Notes: a model not told the origin generated them from the sequence alone. A stretch of DNA of 64,000 bases from Saprospiraceae bacterium (GCA_020628645.1 JAHDES010000010.1:1-64000), one strand, 5' to 3'; positions 1 to 10,008 are shown, counted from the stretch's first letter. Made by a program: numbers and translations.

Positions 1-3000
1 CACAAGTAATTGTTTTATCAGCAGGAGCAGTAATTACTGGAGGAATAGCATCTTCCACTAATACTTCTTTCCAACATACATTGGTGTTACCAGCATTATC
101 TGTAACGCGTAATTCAACAGTTACTAACTGATCTACATCACAACATGCGAAGCTAACAGTTTCACCCCAAGCAGAAGTACCTAAACATCCGCTAGTACGA
201 CGTACATGAATAGAAGCAATACCACAGTTATCGAAAGAACCTTCGTCTACATCAGCAGCAGTAAGCTGAGCTGATCCGTCAGAACCTAAAGAAACGTGTA
301 ACTCATCATCACAAATTGCAACAGGAGCATTGTCATCTTCTATAGTAATAGTAATTGTTTTCTCAGTAACATTCAAACAGTTATCTTTAGCAAGAATTAC
401 AACTTCAGTAGCACCTAATGGTAAGCCATCTAAAGTTTCACCAGCGCTTAAGTCAACAATTACTAATTGTCCACCACCTTGATAAGCACCACCACCTAAT
501 GTATAAGTAGCAAGTACGTCACCAACACCAGAACAACCATCAGTAATACCTAAATCATCTAAGCTAACATCAGCTGCACAAGTATAAGAATCAGTAGTGC
601 CTACAGTAACATTACCTTGAGCAATTTCTGGACCATCTGTATCTTCAACTTTAATGATTTGCTGGTATTCTTTGTTTGTACCAGTACACCAGTTGATAAC
701 AGTCCAAGTACGAATAATCTTATAACCATCACCACATGTTGGTAATACAACATCTTCGTATGTATAAGAAATATCACATAAATCATGTAAATCATCAGAC
801 AATTCGAAGCAACCGAATTGAGGAGCTCCACTTACATCAGGAGTAACCTCATCTGCAGGTTGACCAGTACACTCAAGTTCAACACTTGATGGTACTTCGA
901 TTTGATCTAACATTGGAGCTTTCAAGCTCACTGTTTGAGTACAAGTAGAAGTATTTCCGTATTTGTCAATTGCTTGCCATGTACGCTCGATCACAGCACC
1001 ATTCCAATCAGATTGGTCACAGTGTGTTTCAACAACCATTTCGTTTAGTAAGCTTACACCTTCTAAAGAACAATCGTATGCAAAGTATGGGTGAGGGAAT
1101 CCACAAGTTACTGTGATAGAAGCAGAAGTAACTTCACCAGTACCTACAGGAGTAACACCGTCACCTGGGCTATTATCAGTAATTAAGATATACCAAGTTC
1201 CACCTAAATTAGCAGGCTGGAATGGTGCAGAGTTTTCAGTTACGTGGAATTCAGGAGAAGTAGTTACTGCATCTGCACAAGAACGACCTAATAATGGAAT
1301 TAAACCAGAAGAGTTACCACCTTGGCTTAATGGTCTTGGAATATACTGATTAGATGTACCTACATCACCAATTTCCTGAAGATCAATAAGACCACCACCT
1401 AAAGCAGTAGGAATTCCTAATTGAACATCTAAGTGAGTAACATCAGTGTGAATCAAGTTCACATTTACAACGATATTTTGAATAATCTCAGCCGTAGGAG
1501 CACAAGATGGGAAGTTTACAGGAATCCAAGTTTGAGATTCTTGTCCAACTAAACCACCAACAATCTGTGTAGGCATTTCGATAGCAGCATCGTAAACATC
1601 TGTATGTGTATAGAACTCATTTAATGCTTCTGGATGCGTACAGTTCAATTCATAATCATTACAAAGTATAACTGGGTCAACTTTGTCTTCTACAGTAAGT
1701 GTACCCCAACAAACGTTTCCGCTTGAAATATGAGTAACTGTATAATTCAATGTTTGCATTAATTCTGCAGGACTTACTAAGTCATTAGCAGGAGTAGTAT
1801 TAGAACCTGGTAAAATTGGGAAACCATTTTCATCTAATGGAAGTCCATTTCCATCAAATACAACTAATGGGTTACCATTTGCATCTAAAATAGTTACTTC
1901 GTATTCGTCAACACAGATATTAGGATCTTCTAATACCATATCTGGCGTAACTTCTACTACACATTCACCTAAGTCATCAGATAATAAGCCTGTGAAAGGA
2001 TTAAGATTTAAATCAAGATTTGTTTGATTGAAAATCTGTGGTCCATTTGCATTTCCAGTATCTGGAGTAGCAAGAGAAATAATTACATTATCGTTACAAG
2101 TCATTGAAGGATTAACATCACTTACAATTACTAAGTCAGCAGTACATTTCACTACGATACCATCGCAGTAAGTATAAGCAGTAACATATTGGTGTTCACC
2201 TACAGGTAATACACCTGCACCTAATCCAACATCACCGTTGAACACTAATGATCCTGAACCTGTATACACAACTTGTGTACCCGAAGCTCCTTGATAATCA
2301 ACACCAAAAGGTAAAACTGTATGTTGAACTAAAATATCACATCCTACTGCATGATTACAAAGTGGGTAACATACTTCAGGCGGTGCTGAAGGTAACATAG
2401 GATTAGTTACTGAACAAGCAGTAGCTCCTGTGATCTCATGATCAGAACAAGCTGGTGGACAAGGTAAAGTGAAGGTATAACGATCTTCATCTTCTCCTGC
2501 ATTTAATACACCACCTGGGAAGAAAGCACCTAAGTTGAAACTAGAAGCCACTAATGACTGACCAAAGAAAGGATCAAGTGGGTTTGTAATTTCAGCACCA
2601 TAATCAAGGTTTGCAGTAATTAATTCCCAGTCTCCAAAGTCCCAACCGTCATTCCAAGCATCGAAAGTAGCAACTGTATATTCATTACATAAATCTAAAG
2701 TCACAGGGTAAGAAACTTGTGTACCTGGTGCTAAACCTTGGTAAGAAATACCATTTACACCAATTACAGCCTGACCTTGCTGTGTTTCACTAGAAATACC
2801 GTCATAAATTTCCCAAGACTGCTCTTCTGGGAATACACCCATTGTTACTCTAAATGTGAAGTCTTCGCTTTCACCTGCACATGGTACATCTGGACATTGA
2901 GTTTTAACGCCAATTACTGTACTAGCAGGAATATTACCTTGATAATCTACAGGATTTCCTGCGTTATCTGTAGCAATGTTTCCGAAAGCATCGTATAATG

Positions 3001-4729
3001 TTAAACCGTGCTCAGAATCAAAAGCACCATTCCAATATTCTAAATCAATTGTTTCTCCATCATTAACACAAATGTTAATAATATTTTGACATCCTTGTTG
3101 AGTAGTAACTTTGTAATTTGTTGGTGTGTCTTCGTTTAAAGATACATCTACAGATGCACCATCCCAACCATTATCACCAGCGTCTGTTAAAACTAATACA
3201 TAATTACAACCACCTTCTGGGCAGCTACAATCAATTACATTAACAATAGTAGCAGCTCTTGGGCTTACCTCAGCAGCACCACAATCACATTGAGCATAAA
3301 CAAGATTAATACCTGGAGCTAAGCCAGCATTTGTAATATCTAAATTAGGACCAGAACCAATCTGCGTACCACCTGCTGGAGCATCCCACCATGTAGTAAC
3401 AGGCATACCTGCTGTTGCAGGATCTTCATATGTAATTACTAACTGAACTTGAATTGAACTTTCACCACAGTAAGAATCTACACCCCCTGGCTCAGAAGCC
3501 GTAAATGTAGCAACACCATCAGCAAACCAAGTAGTTAAGTCAGCAACTGTAATAGCTATACTATTAGTAGTAGGACCAGAGCAGTCACCTGCTGCGGTAG
3601 AAGTACCTAAAGCACCTGTTTCACTAGTTACTGTCCATGTTTCACCACCTGGAGCCGTACTAGCAAAGCTAATATCACCATCTGCAATAATATTTGCAGA
3701 AGCAGATAAAATAATAGCACCTGCAGGAAGCGTAGTAAATGGATTAGTAGTAACATCTAATGTAAATACATCAGCGATACCAGCACCAGCACCTTGAACG
3801 AATGCAGGGATTACACCCAATGTAGAACCTACAGTAGCATCTACTGGTACATTAAATGTAGCATCAGTACAAGGAGTTGAACATAAAGCTGTAGGAGCTA
3901 CCAAAGCTGTATTTTTTCCTTCACAAACGATACCAGTAGTTGTTGCAGGTGCATCAAAACTTGCAGGACAAGCTGAAGTAAAAGGACTTCCTGCCACTAC
4001 ACCACCTGCTGGACTAGGACCATCTGTTACAAGAACAGCTCCTGTCTCATCTAAAATTGTATATACTTCTTCACTTGCAAAAGCACCACTTGTCATAGTA
4101 AACGACACCATTGAACCTGGAGAAGTTACTAATGAATAAGAATTTGCAGCATCAGAACTTCCACCACAAGCAGCATTAGGATTAAATACTGTATACGTAT
4201 AAGTGCTTACTGCACCAGTAGGGTCGGTAACAGTAGCAGTTAAAGAACCACCGTTCCATCCGTCACCAAATGTATCAGTTAAATTGATAGTCATAGCAGT
4301 ACATGCATCATCAGCAGGACATCCCGCTGAAGCAGCACCAGCTAAAGTACTAAAATCACCTATTGATTGATCAAAATAAGAAAAAACTGGATTTCCACCA
4401 GCATCTAAGATTTCAAACTGACATTCAGTTGTGAAAGCTCCATCTGCACCTGAGATAGCTAAAGAAGTAGCTGTAGAAGGTACTGAAAATGTTGCTGTGC
4501 CGCATGAACCAGCTGTGAAATCGAAAGGACCATAGGCATTACCTAAATCATCTGCAATGCTTACGCTATTACCATTCCAACCATCTCCGAATGTATCATA
4601 CATATTTATAGTGTATGTACAAGCTGTTGGACCGCCTCCTCCAGTTGAAGGAAAACATTGAGCATAAACCTCAGAAAGATTAAACATACCTATAGCCATA
4701 AAAGCTAAAAGTAAATATAACTTTTTCAT
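1..4729 (-). CDS. Giant secreted multidomain surface protein, 3' end outside window
   Basis: The minus-strand frame is open from the ATG at 4729 to the left edge, giving at least 1576 residues without a stop. I translated most of it by hand. It begins with a signal peptide (MKKLYLLLAFMAIG..., predicted cut after VYAQ, residue 24). It then carries repeated motifs of the form DTFGDGWNG (residues about 45-53 and 150, with looser versions near 520 and 690), followed by many Cys-containing beta-sandwich-like stretches. Around residues 1065-1220 is a segment resembling the proprotein convertase P domain (IVVNVNLIHTDVTHLDVQL, then GGTWYILITDNSPGDG). The last part holds hyalin-like modules (VTVELRVTDNAGN, PPVITAPADKTI). 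Such architectures belong to T9SS-exported surface proteins of Bacteroidota; the sorting domain would lie beyond the edge. It follows a small secreted protein gene by 139 nt on the same strand. The exact function is unknown; adhesion or matrix binding is an inference. Confidence 0.85.
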   Translation of the reverse strand, partial: MKKLYLLLAFMAIGMFNLSEVYAQCFPSTGGGGPTACTYTINMYDTFGDGWNGNSVSIADDLGNAYGPFDFTAGSCGTATFSVPSTATSLAISGADGAFTTECQFEILDAGGNPVFSYFDQSIGDFSTLAGAASAGCPADDACTAMTINLTDTFGDGWNGGSLTATVTDPTGAVSTYTYTVFNPNAACGGSSDAANSYSLVTSPGSMVSFTMTSGAFASEEVYTILDETGAVLVTDGPSPAGGVVAGSPFTSACPASFDAPATTTGIVCEGKNTALVAPTALCSTPCTDATFNVPVDATVGSTLGVIPAFVQGAGAGIADVFTLDVTTNPFTTLPAGAIILSASANIIADGDISFASTAPGGETWTVTSETGALGTSTAAGDCSGPTTNSIAITVADLTTWFADGVATFTASEPGGVDSYCGESSIQVQLVITYEDPATAGMPVTTWWDAPAGGTQIGSGPNLDITNAGLAPGINLVYAQCDCGAAEVSPRAATIVNVIDCSCPEGGCNYVLVLTDAGDNGWDGASVDVSLNEDTPTNYKVTTQQGCQNIINICVNDGETIDLEYWNGAFDSEHGLTLYDAFGNIATDNAGNPVDYQGNIPASTVIGVKTQCPDVPCAGESEDFTFRVTMGVFPEEQSWEIYDGISSETQQGQAVIGVNGISYQGLAPGTQVSYPVTLDLCNEYTVATFDAWNDGWDFGDWELITANLDYGAEITNPLDPFFGQSLVASSFNLGAFFPGGVLNAGEDEDRYTFTLPCPPACSDHEITGATACSVTNPMLPSAPPEVCYPLCNHAVGCDILVQHTVLPFGVDYQGASGTQVVYTGSGSLVFNGDVGLGAGVLPVGEHQYVTAYTYCDGIVVKCTADLVIVSDVNPSMTCNDNVIISLATPDTGNANGPQIFNQTNLDLNLNPFTGLLSDDLGECVVEVTPDMVLEDPNICVDEYEVTILDANGNPLVVFDGNGLPLDENGFPILPGSNTTPANDLVSPAELMQTLNYTVTHISSGNVCWGTLTVEDKVDPVILCNDYELNCTHPEALNEFYTHTDVYDAAIEMPTQIVGGLVGQESQTWIPVNFPSCAPTAEIIQNIVVNVNLIHTDVTHLDVQLGIPTALGGGLIDLQEIGDVGTSNQYIPRPLSQGGNSSGLIPLLGRSCADAVTTSPEFHVTENSAPFQPANLGGTWYILITDNSPGDGVTPVGTGEVTSASITVTCGFPHPYFAYDCSLEGVSLLNEMVVETHCDQSDWNGAVIERTWQAIDKYGNTSTCTQTVSLKAPMLDQIEVPSSVELECTGQPADEVTPDVSGAPQFGCFELSDDLHDLCDISYTYEDVVLPTCGDGYKIIRTWTVINWCTGTNKEYQQIIKVEDTDGPEIAQGNVTVGTTDSYTCAADVSLDDLGITDGCSGVGDVLATYTLGGGAYQGGGQLVIVDLSAGETLDGLPLGATEVVILAKDNCLNVTEKTITITIEDDNAPVAICDDELHVSLGSDGSAQLTAADVDEGSFDNCGIASIHVRRTSGCLGTSAWGETVSFACCDVDQLVTVELRVTDNAGNTNVCWKEVLVEDAIPPVITAPADKTITC

Positions 4730-4868
4730 GAATTTTACTAATTATAAAATTGAATGAATTTCATTTTCATGGAACTATCTAATACAAAGGAACCTATCAA
4801 GAATTAAGTCTTGACAAGAAGGAGAAGACAGATGAAAATGAATTTTTAATTTAATACTACACTTAATA

Positions 4869-5315
4869 CTAGTAAGAATTAATGTAGACGATCTTCTTCA
4901 ACTTAGCGTAATAGCGCGAAGACGTACGTCCATCACTTTCTAATTCCTCCACTTCATTTTGAAAGAGGTTAACATCAGTTTGTGTGAACTCTTCTAGAAA
5001 ACTTTCGCTAAATTCAAGGTAGTTATCTTCATAAGGCTTAACATAAGAAAGATTGCCTGTATTAATAGCATCGATATAAGCCTGAAGGCGCTGAATCTCT
5101 GCTTTAATATAGTCAAACTTTCCAGTAGCCGGAAGATACTGTTGCTGCAAAACCGTATAATAACCTATACGATCTTGATAGCTCGGGATAGCTGCAGGAT
5201 CAAGAGAAGATTGAGCTTTCAGTTCTGTAGTTCCTACTATTGCAACAGCTATAAGTAGTGCAAAAACTGAAATTACTCTCACTAAATTTGATCTTGAAAA
5301 AAATCCTTTTTTCAT
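4869..5315 (-). CDS. Small secreted protein of unknown function (148 aa)
   Basis: The open frame extends upstream to 5423, but I chose the internal ATG at 5315. It gives a classical signal peptide (MKKGFFSRSNLVRVISVFAL..., ending ELKAQ), whereas the longer version places 36 odd hydrophobic residues in front of it. The mature protein of about 115 residues is acidic, Tyr-rich and mostly helical. It has a central stretch YIKAEIQRLQAYIDAIN and a Lys/Tyr-rich end. I do not recognise a family. It lies 139 nt upstream of the giant secreted protein on the same strand, so the two may be co-transcribed, and a role as a small accessory to that protein is possible but only inferred from position. Confidence 0.65.
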   Translation of the reverse strand: MKKGFFSRSNLVRVISVFALLIAVAIVGTTELKAQSSLDPAAIPSYQDRIGYYTVLQQQYLPATGKFDYIKAEIQRLQAYIDAINTGNLSYVKPYEDNYLEFSESFLEEFTQTDVNLFQNEVEELESDGRTSSRYYAKLKKIVYINSY

Positions 5316-6117
5316 GAGACTAATAAATTTAAAAAGGTTAACAAATAAAAAATTAATTAATATGATCAGGATAAATAATCCGTAATCTGCTCTTTCAGGC
5401 AACTTTTCTTTAATCGTTGCCAATTATATTTATCTATATGAAATCGAATATTGAGTATGTGTGAAGCTGAAGTTACCTAGACTAGTAAGTTTTATAAAGG
5501 GGGGAGACTTTAGTTGATCTGTCATAGGAAATATAGCTCGCATCGTTTTACTTGTAATACACCATTCGAATAATACCTTAATCAATGATCCTATTGTAAA
5601 TATTGATGGAAATTGGTGAATAAAACTTCTTGACTTTGTTGATGTTTCTGTGTTTTAAAGTTTATTACCATAAAATATTTGATAGGATTGAGACAACTCT
5701 TCTTTTCTTCTTTTGTAACTGTTTGTTATTGAAAACTTTCCAACGTATCTATAGTATCAAAGAAACCTGCTCTGTAAATACAAGTAATGCGAACAAAACA
5801 ACAAGTGTGTGTTCATTCTAAACATTAATAATCTGTAAGGAACACCTTATTAAAGGTGATATTTAACGGTAGATGGGAATGAAAGGAAATACAATTCTGA
5901 AGTTTAAAGAATATTTTTGTTGAATTGTATTTTTGATTGGTTTAATTTAATAACCGAATCACAATTACAAAGATACAATAATCACTCTTTGATTAAATAC
6001 CCTAAACATGGTATTTTTCACTTAATTTTATTTTAATTATCGTAGTTTTAATGATAACTTAATCGTTGTTATAAGTATAAAAGATCATCTATACTATTGA
6101 TTATAAACCACTTATTT
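5316..6117. other. Intergenic region without a convincing gene
   Basis: About 800 nt between the small secreted protein and the 3' end of the FG-GAP lipoprotein gene. Only short low-complexity frames occur, such as a 63-codon plus-strand frame at 5630-5821 rich in Phe, Leu and Lys, which I judge spurious. The minus strand carries one good Bacteroidota -7 box far upstream, listed separately. The part next to 5315 probably holds leader or promoter sequence for the surface-protein genes. Confidence 0.5.
5968..5975 (-). promoter_or_regulatory. Candidate -7 box (TATCTTTG) on the minus strand
   Basis: The minus strand reads TATCTTTG here, an exact match to the Bacteroidota TAnnTTTG -7 consensus. 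No clear TTTG -33 element sits 19-23 nt upstream. A transcript from here would run about 640 nt before the start at 5315, so it would have a long leader or be a separate small RNA. Evidence is motif only. Confidence 0.3.
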
Positions 6118-8361
6118 TCAATTGGAGAAATTGATTGCTGTTCGGTCTAGATAGGTAACTTCTTTTTGATTTTGTTCTATTTGCACAAAACGATTGACTT
6201 CTATATTATTAAAAACTGTTACTGTTTGTTTGGAATCAGGCCATTTAATTTCAATAGTTTTAATATTAGTGGCAGATGCAAGCCCTATTTCTTGTAGAAG
6301 ACTGTTTGAACCAAAACTTCCACCTGTTGAAATAGTACGTCTTATAGTATATTCATTCGATTCTTGATCTACATAAATCACTTTTATTCGAGCGCCTATA
6401 GCAGCTTTATTGGCACTAGTACCCATTAATTTTAGGGTAATGAAATTATTTTTATTACCAAAAGGATTAAAAAATAAAGCATCCCCAAAAACATCCCCTT
6501 CATACGCTCCTCCCACTACGCTGAACAAATCCTGATCACCATCGTTATCTATATCTCCAAAAGCTACCCCATGTCCTTTTTGAATATGCCCGACCCCTGC
6601 TGCGGTAGTAACGTCAAGAAATTTTTCACCCTTTGCGTTCATAAATAGTTTATTTGGAACTACAGAAGTATAGTTAGGTGATCCTGTTCCTAAATACATA
6701 TCTAAATAACCATCATTATCTATATCTCCATAATTTGACCCCATCACAAAATGTGACTCAGCAATCTGGAGTTCATTCGCCACATTGGTAAATGTATTAT
6801 CGCCATTATTTTGATATAAACATAGATTGGCTGCCAAATCAACTCCCATTAATTCTGCGGCAGTAATGAATGCTTGAGGCTTTTCATTGTTAAATCCAAA
6901 AGGAGCTACAAAAATATCTTCCCATCCATCATTGTTATAATCCCACATCCATGTGGGAAAACTATGTTGGGGTTGTTGCGTTTTTGTCGTAGATGAGATA
7001 TTAGTAAAAGAAGGAGTCATATTTGATTTCCCATCGTTTAAAAATAACATATTAGCTCCATCAATATTGGAAATGTATAAATCTGGGTATCCATCATTGT
7101 TAATATCTCCTGCTGTCACTCCTTTGATATAAGCTCGAATATTTTGTAAAGAAGATTGAGCTATTTCATTTTTAAAGGTGCCATTTTTTTGATTGATGTA
7201 TAACTCACATTGACTTTGTGTATTTTTGGTAGTTTCATTGCCAATAAATAAGTCAAGCCAACCATCTAAATTAAAATCTGCCCATACAGCTGTCTGTGTA
7301 GGATAATAGGATAATAGGTTTGCTTCTTGTGTTACATCTGTGAAGGTGCCATCTCCATTATTGCGAATTAGTGAATTGGGAATTTGTCCTTCTGTATCAA
7401 ACCACCCACCTCGCATAACAAAAATATCTAGATGTCCATCATTGTTATAATCCATATGATTGGCATTTAAACCACCTGTTAACCCCATTAACCCACTTTG
7501 CTGCGTTTGATCCTCAAAAGAACCATCTCCTTTATTGATAAAAATACGCATCTGGTCGTATAAGCCCCAAGAAGTTGCTACAATGTCAAGAAACCCATCA
7601 TTATTAAAATCATCCATACAAGCTCCTCCTGCCAATTTAGCTGTATTTAGATTCAGCAAATGAGCTTTGTTTTGAAAAGTAGGAATTTTTTTATCTGACT
7701 GAAAAGAAGATGGAGGAATAAGAAATTTGGGGGGTACATTTTGTGGATATTCACCAATTGCCATGTAAGCAAGATTAAGTAACCAGATTGTTTCATAATC
7801 ATCTTTACGTACTTCTAGCATCTCTTTATAAATATCAATAGCAATACGGACAGGTTTTTTAAATTTATAGGTTGCTTCCTCGGTTAAAGGGAAAATACAA
7901 GATTTAGCATTATAATCATTAATACAGTTTTGTGTTTCTCCCAATCGCATGTAGGCCAGTGATAAATAACGATTGACCTGATAGATGATTTTTTTGTCTG
8001 CTTTATATTTGACCAATTCATCTTTTAATTGTTGTAAGATTTGGATGGCATTCTCATTTTTTCCAGCATTAATTAATTCGTAGCCTTGCCTTGTACGAAA
8101 CATTATCTTTTGCTTGATGTCTTTTGCCTGATTAGACATGTCATAAAATTGATCTGCCCTTTTCTCACATTGAAAATATCCCATCTTTAGAAGATCCATC
8201 TTTGCTATGGACTGTTTCAATAGCTCAGGCATACTAGGATAGTTTTTAGGAATATTTACAGTAGAAGAATTTGTAGTAGTCTCATCACTAGTAGAAGGAT
8301 TGTTGCAATGTATAAACAAACAACTAAGCATTACAAAAAAGAAAAAGCGTGATATATTCAT
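6118..8361 (-). CDS. FG-GAP/VCBS repeat lipoprotein with ASPIC/UnbV C-terminal domain
   Basis: The frame is open from 8409, but the ATG at 8361 starts a lipoprotein signal (MNISRFFFFVMLSCLFIHC, lipobox Cys at about residue 19), giving 747 residues. Residues about 40-200 are helical and TPR-like, with spaced Tyr/Leu. From about residue 230 to 620 there are FG-GAP/VCBS repeats with Ca-binding-loop motifs such as DFNNDGFLD, DYNNDGHLD, DINNDGYPD and DIDNDGYLD, which in this family form an extracellular beta-propeller. The end matches the ASPIC/UnbV domain (GARIKV, then EIKWPDSKQTVTVF). It is likely an outer-membrane-anchored, surface- or periplasm-facing protein. Related proteins in Bacteroidota often go with polymer binding or surface adhesion, but the substrate here is unknown. 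It diverges from the Bax-inhibitor gene. Confidence 0.85.
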   Translation of the reverse strand: MNISRFFFFVMLSCLFIHCNNPSTSDETTTNSSTVNIPKNYPSMPELLKQSIAKMDLLKMGYFQCEKRADQFYDMSNQAKDIKQKIMFRTRQGYELINAGKNENAIQILQQLKDELVKYKADKKIIYQVNRYLSLAYMRLGETQNCINDYNAKSCIFPLTEEATYKFKKPVRIAIDIYKEMLEVRKDDYETIWLLNLAYMAIGEYPQNVPPKFLIPPSSFQSDKKIPTFQNKAHLLNLNTAKLAGGACMDDFNNDGFLDIVATSWGLYDQMRIFINKGDGSFEDQTQQSGLMGLTGGLNANHMDYNNDGHLDIFVMRGGWFDTEGQIPNSLIRNNGDGTFTDVTQEANLLSYYPTQTAVWADFNLDGWLDLFIGNETTKNTQSQCELYINQKNGTFKNEIAQSSLQNIRAYIKGVTAGDINNDGYPDLYISNIDGANMLFLNDGKSNMTPSFTNISSTTKTQQPQHSFPTWMWDYNNDGWEDIFVAPFGFNNEKPQAFITAAELMGVDLAANLCLYQNNGDNTFTNVANELQIAESHFVMGSNYGDIDNDGYLDMYLGTGSPNYTSVVPNKLFMNAKGEKFLDVTTAAGVGHIQKGHGVAFGDIDNDGDQDLFSVVGGAYEGDVFGDALFFNPFGNKNNFITLKLMGTSANKAAIGARIKVIYVDQESNEYTIRRTISTGGSFGSNSLLQEIGLASATNIKTIEIKWPDSKQTVTVFNNIEVNRFVQIEQNQKEVTYLDRTAINFSN

Positions 8362-8452
8362 TAGAAGGATTTTTTTTGTAAAAATAATTCTTTTATCTAT
8401 CGAAACCAATAGCTCGTAGATTAGTGTTGTTTATAAAACAAAAAAATAGAAC

Positions 8453-8486
8453 TTGAAACTTTATCCAATTGTTTATTGTATATTTG
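8453..8486 (+). promoter_or_regulatory. Promoter for the Bax-inhibitor-1 family gene
   Basis: A TTG at 8453-8455 and TATATTTG at 8479-8486, separated by 23 nt, match the Bacteroidota -33/-7 pattern. A start of transcription near 8493 would leave a leader of about 50 nt before the ATG at 8542. Confidence 0.5.
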
Positions 8487-8541
8487 TAAGGATTAGGTTT
8501 TACTATCTTTTTTACTTTTTATCTATTTAACTCAATTTAAT

Positions 8542-9306
8542 ATGAGCCGAAGAAACTCTTTTTTTAAATCTTCTAACCCATTCATGAAAGAAGAGGCTTA
8601 TCAAGCTAACCAACCCCTTGATTCTGAAATGGTCGTTTCCTATAACGATCGTATGACCGTATCGGGAGCTGTAAATAAAACATTTATTCTTGCTGGAATT
8701 TTATTGTTTACTACTTTGATTGGTTACTCCATGCCTTCACCCCTATTTATTTGGGGAGGAGCTATAGCGGGTCTTGCAATGGTGATTTGGGCTGCTTTTC
8801 AGCCGCATCGTTCGCCTTATTTAGCTCCAGCTTATGCTGCTTTTGAGGGGCTTTTTGTGGGTGGAATTTCTTATATGTATGCTGGAATTGCAGGAACGAC
8901 AGGTATTATTTTTAATGCTGTGAGTTTAACAATTGCCTTGCTTTTCATGATGTTATTTTTGTATAAATCTGGTTTGATTAAAGTCACCCAAAAATTCCGT
9001 TCAGGGGTTATGATGGCTACAGGTGCTGTGTTATTGGTGTATGTGATGAGTTGGATTCTTGGAATGTTTGGAATTGATATTCCTTATTTACACCAAGGTG
9101 GAATGATTGGTATTGGGATCAGTGTAGTAATCATAGGAATTGCTTGTCTAAATTTATTATTAGATTTTGATAATTTTGATAAAGGGGAACGCTATGGCGC
9201 AGCTAAATACATGGAGTGGTTTTCTGCTATGGGCTTGATTGTCACCTTAGTATGGTTGTATGTTGAAATTCTTCGTTTATTAACGATTCTTTCTGGAGAA
9301 GATTAA
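8542..9306 (+). CDS. Bax inhibitor-1/YccA family membrane protein
   Basis: A 254-residue protein with a hydrophilic N-terminus of about 42 residues followed by seven predicted transmembrane segments, the usual topology and length of the bacterial Bax-inhibitor-1 (TMBIM) family in Bacteroidota. The C-terminal part has the acidic pair LLDFDNFD (about residues 206-213) followed by a long final helix with the sequence YMEWFSAMGLIVTLVWLYVE. Conserved Asp residues near the C-terminal helices act as a pH-sensitive latch for calcium leak in characterised homologues; whether this one leaks calcium is an inference. It is monocistronic: it has its own promoter upstream and a strong terminator 20 nt downstream. 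Confidence 0.88.
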   Translation: MSRRNSFFKSSNPFMKEEAYQANQPLDSEMVVSYNDRMTVSGAVNKTFILAGILLFTTLIGYSMPSPLFIWGGAIAGLAMVIWAAFQPHRSPYLAPAYAAFEGLFVGGISYMYAGIAGTTGIIFNAVSLTIALLFMMLFLYKSGLIKVTQKFRSGVMMATGAVLLVYVMSWILGMFGIDIPYLHQGGMIGIGISVVIIGIACLNLLLDFDNFDKGERYGAAKYMEWFSAMGLIVTLVWLYVEILRLLTILSGED

Positions 9307-9326
9307 TAAATAGGTTTTCACCTATC

Positions 9327-9364
9327 AAAAAAGGCTTGTACTCAATTGAGTACAAGCCTTTTTT
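9327..9364. terminator. Bidirectional intrinsic terminator between convergent genes
   Basis: A perfect palindrome centred at 9345/9346 with a 19-nt arm, GC core GGCTTGTAC, and A and T tracts at its two ends. It can stop transcription from the Bax-inhibitor gene on the plus strand and from the lipoprotein gene at 9384-9908 on the minus strand. A second terminator with the same core lies at 49471-49503. Confidence 0.85.
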
Positions 9365-9383
9365 AATTATTTTTTCTTCAAAA

Positions 9384-9908
9384 TTAATCTCGTTCTAAGG
9401 TACAAAAAATAGTAGCATCTTGAGTGATTGTTCCTACTAATCCTCCACTCGCCATTGTAGTAGAAGTACTTAAAAGATATTCCATATTTAGTACATCACC
9501 TTCAATGGTAAAAAATGCCATTTGATTCTCTTGATTTTGGCTCGTAATAAATATGATTTGATCTTCTTCTAATTCCCATACACCTGAACCAAAAAAGTCA
9601 TTCACAGGAATTTCTTGAACAGTAGTAGAGCCATCAATGGTGGTAGACAATACTTGAGTATAAGAACCAGAACTTGTATAGGTACCATCTTTATTTAGTT
9701 CTAGAGTAGTATTGATATCTTTAGCCATAAAAGTATAATTAGCCGTAATCATATAATTCTGATCTGGTATTGTGGTGGTAGTTACTCCGTCATTACATTC
9801 TAAAGCAGTAAGCTTCCAAGTACCTGTAACAGCATTCAAGTCATCACCACCACAAGCAAACAAACTCAGTATTGCAAAAAATAATAGAGATCGAAATACA
9901 GTTTTCAT
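9384..9908 (-). CDS. Lipocalin-like lipoprotein
   Basis: A 174-residue protein starting MKTVFRSLLFFAILSLFAC, a lipoprotein signal with the lipidated Cys at residue 19 followed by GGDD, typical of outer-membrane lipoproteins in this phylum. The mature part opens with VTGTWKLTALEC and alternates short beta strands (TLELNKDGTYTSSGSY, VWELEEDQIIFI, DVLNMEYLLS). This is the pattern of the small lipocalin-like domains common in Bacteroidota, which probably form an eight-stranded barrel for a small hydrophobic ligand. Ligand and role are unknown. It converges on the Bax-inhibitor gene across a shared terminator. Confidence 0.75.
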   Translation of the reverse strand: MKTVFRSLLFFAILSLFACGGDDLNAVTGTWKLTALECNDGVTTTTIPDQNYMITANYTFMAKDINTTLELNKDGTYTSSGSYTQVLSTTIDGSTTVQEIPVNDFFGSGVWELEEDQIIFITSQNQENQMAFFTIEGDVLNMEYLLSTSTTMASGGLVGTITQDATIFCTLERD

Positions 9909-10008
9909 GTTAATTGAGATTTTAAGATGTCAAGAAATAAGTCCCCACTAGATTTTTTCAGGAGTTGAAATCATGTTTATTTATTCTTTAGTTGGATAAA
10001 TATTCCCT

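Noticed and set aside
5630-5821. 63-codon plus-strand frame in the intergenic region
   Set aside because: Composition follows AT-rich DNA (Phe, Leu, Lys, Tyr) and there is no promoter or homology-like motif.
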